Assembly: GCF_002575655.3 (NCBI RefSeq)
Contig: NC_053037.3
Span: 250,513,135 to 250,577,134 of the forward strand
From: Aegilops tauschii subsp. strangulata
Lineage: Eukaryota > Streptophyta > Magnoliopsida > Poales > Poaceae
Length of the DNA: 64,000 nucleotides
Reading direction: 5' to 3'
Both the position numbers and the translations under genes were made by a program. This document shows, one piece after another, positions 56,995-64,000 of this stretch (position 1 is the first letter of the stretch; each line of letters starts with the position of its first letter). A model generated the notes under the pieces. The model ran no database searches. It worked only from the letters and a program-made list of their open reading frames with translations, and was not told where the DNA came from.

Positions 56995-58205
56995 AGTGGT
57001 ATCAGATTTCCAGGTTGCTCGGTGAGATTTTACAGTTTTTCGTAGTTTAGATCGAGTCTGTTCTTCATACCTACAGTCCACGAAAAAGCCACAAAAAAAA
57101 ATTAGGGTTAGTTCATCATATCCGAACCAATCTGAGCCTTTGCATAATCTTTTTAGGGTTTTTGCTTTGTTGAATTTGCGGTTGCATCGTCGTGTCAAGT
57201 TGCTGGTCTTAGAGTCTAGTCTTTTAGAGTTTCGAGTTCTGGTCATAAGTTGTCACGCCGCCGCCGCACCATCATCATCGCCTTGCCATTTACCACCATT
57301 GCTCATCCGCCACCGCTCTGAATCCGTATCTATATACCACCACCAATCCGTATCCAAATACCACCACCGATCCATATCCATATACCACTACCGCTACCAT
57401 ATACCACCACCGCTGCCATGTCCTACCGCCATATATCCACCACCAATCTGAGTTCTTTTCATATTCGGTTGGTTTTAGAGATCCATATATTTTCCGTTTC
57501 GTGTTTCCTTGCCTGAGTAGGTCCCCGGGCAGTTTTTAGGCCAAAATTTCGGCAACCAAAAATATTTTTCCCTATCCTATTTTTAGGCCCCGGGTAGTGT
57601 TTTGAGACACTCGCCATCATAGTGATTTTTTGTCGCACTTTTTCGTCGTCGCTGCCCTGATTTCCGAAAAAAAATAGTCAAAATTTTTTGTGCCCATCCT
57701 GTCAGTTTGACCTGGGAAGAGTTTTGAGACACTCGCCATTATAGCGATTTTTCGCCAAAAAAAAAGGAGCGCAAAAAAAAAATTAAGAGCGAAAAAAATA
57801 ATTCCAGAGTGTGCTTTTCCCTTGTTTACGTGCAGCGCCGTGATTTTGTTAGTGTTCTAGGCTCGCGTCTCTAGCACGGTCTAGCCTAGGACCAGCACAG
57901 TACCGTCGTTGAGCGTTTATTCAACTTTGCGTCCCTGAATTGATTATTGCTTACCATTTTGCTACCATATTATAAGCCTTCCGAGCTCCACATAAGTCTA
58001 CATCGTGCGTTTGACTCTCCCTGGTAATCGCTATATCCAAGCTTTGAGAGTTTTTGACTACAACGGTTGCCGATCACCACCTGCTGCTGGGTAAGAACTG
58101 GTAAGAATTTGAGATTCGCTTGAAGGTTTTGTGACACACCACCATCACCACCACTTCTAGTAGTCTGCAGGATCATATTCTTTTGTGTTTCTATTGCTGC
58201 TAACC
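56995..58205 (+). other. CRW-D PBS and leader
   Basis: PBS TGGTATCAGA at 56997-57006. The 1.2-kb leader includes the short CCACCACC repeats (57330-57440) and two copies of TTTTGAGACACTCGCCAT about 125 bp apart. No gene. Confidence 0.8.
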
Positions 58206-61200
58206 ATGGCAGGTTCACAAGCCGATGAGACTGATTGGGAGAACATGACGAACAAGGAGTTGCATGATAAATTTCAGCAAATGATGAGTGGCCAGGTGGG
58301 AGATGTGCTAAACAGATTTGAAGAGGCTATGGAGAAGATAGATGCCGTGGAGAAGTCGTTTGAGACAAAGCTGGATAACAAGTTTACTGAATTACTCAAG
58401 CGTCTTCCCCAACCACCACCGGCTGCACATGTCGCACCTCTACAACAACAACAACCACATCTCCAACGCCGCCTTCCAAATCAAGTGGGACGGGCACAAC
58501 GCGTTCCAATTGAGATTGGTCAAAATTCGGGTGCTGCTGCACCTACTGTTGATGCTTCTTTGGCTCCTGCTCCTGCGGCGGCTGAGGAGGATGACGATTA
58601 TGCGGGCGATTATGAGGATGAGGTTGATCAAAATCAGAACTACGTGCAGCCACCAGCACCACCACCAGCAGGTCGACCTCAGGTATATATTCGCAACGGT
58701 AGGCCGGCACCACCACCTCAGGTACGAGATCATGACCATCTCCCTAAACTGAAATTGAATATTCCACCATTTGAGGGTAGATATGTTCCTGATATATATC
58801 TTACTTGGGAGTTAGAAACTGAACAACGATTTACATGTTTACAATATCCTGAAGAGAGACGTGTTCCTGCTGCTGTTTGTGCTTTCACTAGCTTTGCATG
58901 TGTTTGGTGGTCTGAACATTGTAGATTATATCCTGTTCCAGCTACTTGGGCTGCTTTGAAAACTGCTATGCGTACTCGTTGGGTTCCACCATATTATCAA
59001 CGTGAATTACTTCAAAAATTGCAGCGTTTAAGACAAGGGAAAAATTCTGTAGAAGAATATTATCAGGAATTACAAACTGGCATGATTAGATGTGGTATTG
59101 TTGAGGAGAATGAAGCTATGCTTGCACGTTTTATGGGTGGATTAAATAAAGAGATTCAGACCATTCTAGAGTATAAGGATTATAATAATATCACTCGTTT
59201 ATTCCATCTTGCTTGTAAAGCTGAACGTGAAGTGCAGGATCGACAGCCATTGGCGCGAACTAACTTTTCTGCAGGTCGACCTTCATCATGGACACCGCGT
59301 GCATCTTCTACTTCCACTTCACCATCACCTCCATCAGGTGCCACCTCCAGCCGTGTAACAAGAAAGCAGGCACAACCACCACTCTCTGCCAAGAGCACAC
59401 CTGCCGGGCCTGCGCACAGCTCTTCTTCTTCCATGGCATCGACAGGGCACACAAGTGATATTATTTGTCGTCGTTGTAAGGGAAGAGGACATTTTGCGAG
59501 AGAATGCAAATCTCAGCGTGTCATGATTGCTACTGAGGATGGTGGGTATGAGTCCGCTAGTGACTATGATGAGGAGACTTTGGCTCTTATTACACGTGAA
59601 GAACATGGTGGAGATGATTCTGAAAATGAGACGCAATACATGGCTCCTGAAGACGCTGACAGGTATGAATGTTTAGTTGCTCAACGTGTTTTGAGTGTGC
59701 AGGTCACACAAGCAGAGCAAAATCAGAGGCATAATTTGTTCCATACAAAGGGAGTTGTGAAGGAACGTTCTGTTCGCGTCATCATAGATGGAGGGAGCTG
59801 TAACAACTTGGCTAGCATGGAGATGGTGGAGAAGCTATCTCTCACCACAAGACCACATCCACATCCTTACTACATCCAATGGTTCAACAACAGCGGCAAG
59901 GTTAAGGTAACGCGTACTGTTCGTGTGCATTTTAGTATCTCTACATATGCTGATTATGTTGATTGTGATGTGGTACCCATTCAAGCTTGTTCCTTATTAC
60001 TAGGTAGACCATGGCAATTTGATAAAAATTCTGTACACCATGGTAGAAACAATCAGTATACTCTTGTTCATAAGGATAAAAATATTACTTTGCTTCCTAT
60101 GACTCCTGATTCCATTTTGAAAGATGACATTAATAGAGCTAATAAAGCAAAACAGGAGAAAAATAAGAGTGAAAATCAGATTGTGGCAAAGGAATTTGAG
60201 CAACAAATGAAACCTAATACTAAACCATCTAGTGTTGTTTCTGAAATTAAATTGAAAAGTGCATGTTTACTTGCCACAAAATCTGATATTGATGGACTAG
60301 ATTTCAGCAAATCTGTTTGCTATGCTTTTGTGTGCAAAGAGGCATTATTTTCATTCGAGGACGTGCCTTCCTCTTTGCCCCCTGCTGTCACTAACACTTT
60401 GCAGGAGTTCGCTGACGTCTTCCCACAAGACGTGCCACCGGGATTACCACCTATTCGAGGGATTGAGCATCAAATTGACTTAATTCCCGGTGCATCGCTA
60501 CCCAACCGTGCACCATACCGTACCAATCCAGAGGAGACGAAGGAGATTATGCGTCAAGTACAGGAGCTGCTCGACAAAGGTTATATACGCGAATCTCTTA
60601 GTCCTTGTGCTGTTCCTATTATACTAGTGCCTAAAAGGGATGGTACGTCGCGTATGTGTGTTGATTGTAGAGGCATTAATAATATTACTATTCGTTATCG
60701 TCATCCTATTCCTAGGCTAGATGATATGCTTGATGAATTGAGTGGCTCTACAATATTCTCCAAAGTTGATTTGCGTAGTGGATACCATCAAATTCGTATG
60801 AAATTGGGAGATGAATGGAAAACTGCATTTAAAACTAAGTTTGGTTTATATGAGTGGTTGGTCATGCCTTTTGGGTTAACTAATGCACCTAGTACTTTCA
60901 TGAGACTAATGAACGAAGTTTTACGTGCTTTCATTGGACGATTTGTGGTAGTCTATTTTGATGATATACTGATTTATAGCAAATCTTTGGAAGAACATTT
61001 GGAACATTTACGTGCTGTTTTTATTGCTCTACGTGATGCACGTTTGTTTGGTAACCTTGGGAAGTGCACCTTTTGCACCGACCGAGTATCTTTTCTTGGC
61101 TATGTTGTTACTCCACAGGGAATTGAAGTTGATAAAGCCAAGATTGAAGCTATTGAGAGTTGGCCGCAGCCCAAAACGATCACACAAGTGCGGAGTTTTC

Positions 61201-63100
61201 TTGGACTCGCTGGTTTCTATAGGCGTTTTGTGAGAGATTTTAGCACCATTGCTGCACCTCTCAACGAGCTTACAAAGAAGGATGTGCCTTTTGTTTGGGG
61301 TACCGCACAGGACGAAGCCTTCACGGTATTGAAAGATAAGTTGACACATGCTCCTTTACTCCAACTTCCTGATTTTAATAAGACTTTTGAGCTTGAATGT
61401 GATGCTAGTGGCATTGGATTAGGAGGTGTGTTATTACAAGATGGCGAACCTGTTGCATACTTTTCTGAAAAATTGAGTGGGCCTAGTCTGAATTATTCTA
61501 CTTATGATAAAGAACTATATGCTCTTGTTCGGACTTTAGAAACATGGCAACATTATTTATGGCCCAAATAATTTGTTATACATTCTGATCATGAATCTTT
61601 GAAACATATTAAAAGTCAAGCTAAACTGAATCGTAGACATGCTAAATGGGTTGAATTCATTGAAACTTTCCCTTATGTCATTAAACACAAGAAGGGTAAA
61701 GAAAATGTTATTGCTGATGCATTGTCTCGTCGCTATACTATGCTTTCACAACTTGACTTCAAAATATTTGGTTTGGAGACCATCAAAGATCAATATGTGC
61801 ATGATGCTGATTTTAAAGATGTATTGCAGAATTGTAAAGAAGGAAGAACCTGGAACAAGTTTGTCGTTAATGATGGATTTGTGTTTCGTGCTAACAAGCT
61901 ATGCATTCCAGCTAGCTCTCTTCGTCTTTTGTTGTTGCAGGAGGCGCATGGAGGAGGATTAATGGGACACTTTGGCGTGAAGAAGACAGAGGACGTACTT
62001 GCTACACATTTCTTTTGGCCAAAGATGAGACGGGATGTTGAGCGTTTTGTTGCTCGCTGCACTACATGTCAAAAAGCTAAGTCACGACTCAATCCTCATG
62101 GTTTATATATGCCTTTGGCTGTACCTAGTGTTCCTTGGGAGGATATATCTATGGGCTTTGTTTTAGGTTTACCTTGAACAAACAAGGGGAGGGATAGCAT
62201 ATTTGTTATCGTGGATAGATTCTCGAAAATGGCACACTTTATACCATGTCATAAAATCGATGATGCTGTTAATGTTGCGGATTTGTTCTTTCGTGAAATT
62301 ATTCGCTTGCATGGTGTGCCAAATACTATTGTTTCCGATCGTGATACTAAATTTCTTAGCCACTTTTGGAGATGTTTATGGGCTAAGTTGGGGACTAAAC
62401 TGCTTTTTAGTACTACTTGTCACCCCCAAACCGATGGACAAACTGAAGTAGTAATAGAACATTGTCTACTATGCTTAGGGCTGTTTTGAAGAATAATAAG
62501 GAAATGTGGGAAGAATGCTTGCCTCATATTGAGTTTGCTTATAATCGTTCATTGCATTCTACTACTAAGATGTGCCCTTTTGAAATTGTGTATGGTTTCC
62601 TACCTCGTGCACCTATTGATTTGTTACCTCTTCCATCTTCGGAGAAGGTTAATTTTGATGCTAAACAACGTGCTGAATTGATCTTAAAAATGCATGAGTT
62701 AACTAAGGAAAACATTGAGCGTATGAATGCTAAATATAAACTTGCTGGAGATAAGGGTAGAAAACATGTTGTGTTTGCACCTGGAGATCTTGTTTGGTTA
62801 CATTTGCGTAAGGATAGATTTCCTGATTTGCGCAAATCAAAGCTAATGCCACGTGCTGATGGTCCTTTTAAGGTGTTAGAGAAAATAAATGATAATGCAT
62901 ATAAACTTGAGCTGCCTGCAGATTTTGGGGTTAGTCCCACTTTTAACATTGCAGATTTGAAGCCTTATTTGGGTGAGGAAGATGAGCTTCCGTCGAGGAC
63001 GACTTCATTTCAAGAAGGGGAGGATGATGAGGACATCAATACCATTGTTACACCCACAGTCCCTGCTGCTATACATACTGGACCAATTACTAGAGCTCGC
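58206..63100 (+). pseudogene. CRW-D gag-pol polyprotein (two stops, one frameshift)
   Basis: Single frame from ATG 58206 (MAGSQADE). Residues by position: helical N-terminus 1-70, Gln/Pro-rich and acidic linker, gag core about 176-345, perfect CCHC knuckle C421-C434 ([14 protein letters not shown]), protease D528 (IIDGGSCNN), RT with YFDD at 60954-60965, RNase H (ECDASG, HSDHESL, ADALSRR), integrase zinc region (61945-62090) and core. Defects: Glu to TAA at 61569-61571 inside RNase H, first catalytic Asp to Gly in ISMGFV, Arg to TGA at 62175-62177, one base lost near 62452. From 62462 the shifted frame stays open into the tail. Gag, protease and RT are intact by eye, so a Gag-PR-RT product is conceivable. 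Confidence 0.93.
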
Positions 63101-63332
63101 GAATAGTAATATTATTAATGCCTCTACAATCAACACACATACGCGATGTACCATCCTTTTTAGGCACTAGTATAATAGGAACAACACAAGGACTAAGAGA
63201 TTCGCGTATATAACCTTTGTCGAGCAGCTCCTGTACTTGACGCATAATCTCCTTCGTCTCCTCTGGATTGGTACGGTATGGTGCACGGTTGGGTAGCGAT
63301 GCACCAGGAATTAAGTCAATTTGATGCTCAAT
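63101..63332 (-). pseudogene. CRW RT fragment, second copy, minus strand
   Basis: Identical by eye to 55846-56077. It encodes the RT N-terminal stretch from EHQIDL to GINNITI and is joined on the left to plus-strand integrase tail at 63100 and on the right to plus-strand tail at 63333. Confidence 0.9.
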
Positions 63333-63636
63333 TGATGAGGATATCAATACCATTGTTACACCCACAGTCCCTGCTGCTATACATACTGGACCAATTACTA
63401 GAGCTCGCGCACGCCAATTAAATTACCAGGTACTTTCGTTTCTTGGTAATGATTCTAATGTTCATGAGAATATGATGCTGCCTAAATTGGATACATTTGT
63501 TTTGCTTACAAATGAAGGGCCTAGCTTTGAGAAGGATGAACATTGGAGCAAGAACAAGCATGGAGATGATGGCATGCGCATGGGGAACAAGAACGGAGTT
63601 ACAAGTGATGATTTCAAGACGTGGAAGCCACCATAA
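63333..63636 (+). pseudogene. CRW integrase tail fragment, second copy
   Basis: Same as 56078-56381 shifted by 7,255 bp, ending in TAA at 63634-63636. Includes one C to T and one T to G change relative to the first copy. Confidence 0.88.
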
Positions 63637-64000
63637 TGCGTGCATGAAGCCTTGGACGAAATATACAAGATGCTACTTCATAACTTTCGTCCAGAGGCTA
63701 TTCTAGGTGCTGCGTCACCTTATTATTGGGCCAGGCCCATGTAATTTCGAAATACATAAGTATAGGCTGTTTTTAGAGTCCGTATGTGTGGGGAAACAAG
63801 AGATAGGGTTGGTTTCGGACCCCTTCCTCAAGGGCCACGAAATTCCCCCCTCTTCCTCCATATATACAGCCCTTAGGGCGTCGTTTAGACTTTGGGTTTT
63901 GTTTAGATTAAAAGTTCGCCATAGCTGCAACTTCACGTACTTCGTTTGTGTTCAGCGACCAGACAAAGGCGTCACAGAACTCCACCTTGATCAATAAAGC
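63606..64000 (+). repeat. CRW LTR, cut by the window end
   Basis: First 395 bp of an LTR of the CRW-D type. The next CRW body presumably follows beyond the window. Confidence 0.9.

Larger units (their letters stand above)
56351..63100 (+). mobile_element. CRW-D, most complete CRW body in the window
   Basis: LTR, PBS, leader, gag-pol and integrase tail up to 63100, where a tandem-duplication junction replaces the last part of the tail and the 3' LTR. Best copy for domain reading. Confidence 0.92.

Noticed and set aside
1..64000. A host gene or a new defence or metabolic system
   Set aside because: Every coding region I could recognise belongs to a transposable element; the novelty here is in rearrangement structure.

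Overview
The window is plant nuclear DNA made almost entirely of nested and broken transposable elements. I see no convincing host gene, rRNA gene, functional tRNA gene or CRISPR array. The element mix (a BARE-1/WIS/Angela-type Copia element, a large LARD-like Gypsy element, a CACTA element with ACTAATGGCGCACC subterminal repeats, a Tat/Retand Gypsy element, and many copies of a CRM-clade Gypsy element resembling the centromeric retrotransposon CRW/Cereba/Quinta) points to a Triticeae grass, most likely wheat or a close relative. Several CRM-clade copies side by side suggest a centromeric or pericentromeric position. That is inference: position cannot be read from the sequence alone.

Layout, left to right. 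(1) 1-41268: CRW-A, plus strand, LTRs at 31-675 and 40626-41268. An Angela-type Copia element (1393-9960) interrupts its 5' leader. Its pol gene is split near the RNase H/integrase boundary by a LARD-like element (14487-39277, TSD CGCAT). The 5' LTR of the LARD is itself split by a CACTA element (16663-29340, TSD CCA). (2) 41269-49163: the inside of a Tat/Retand-lineage Gypsy element on the minus strand, with gag/protease, RT, two RNases H and integrase, plus a spliced antisense extra ORF and three families of tandem repeats (about 140, 82 and 73 bp). (3) 49164-64000: a dense array of CRW fragments. CRW-B, B' and C are on the minus strand; CRW-D and the start of another copy are on the plus strand. 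They are joined by abrupt inversions and by an exact-period (7,255 bp) tandem duplication.

All coding regions are disabled to some degree. The best preserved are the CRW-D gag-pol (two nonsense codons and one frameshift over 4.9 kb) and the CACTA transposase (one in-frame stop in about 1,190 codons). The second CACTA gene can be read through three clean GT-AG introns but has two nonsense codons.

Inferred order of events: the Retand element and the first CRW copies are oldest; CRW copies inserted into Retand and into each other; Angela and the LARD inserted into CRW-A; the CACTA then inserted into the LARD; and the CRW array was rearranged by inversion and tandem duplication after its copies had already gained disabling mutations. 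The most unusual part is the right-hand 15 kb, where a mutated retrotransposon lineage has been inverted and then tandemly duplicated, which looks like an early step toward a centromeric repeat array.
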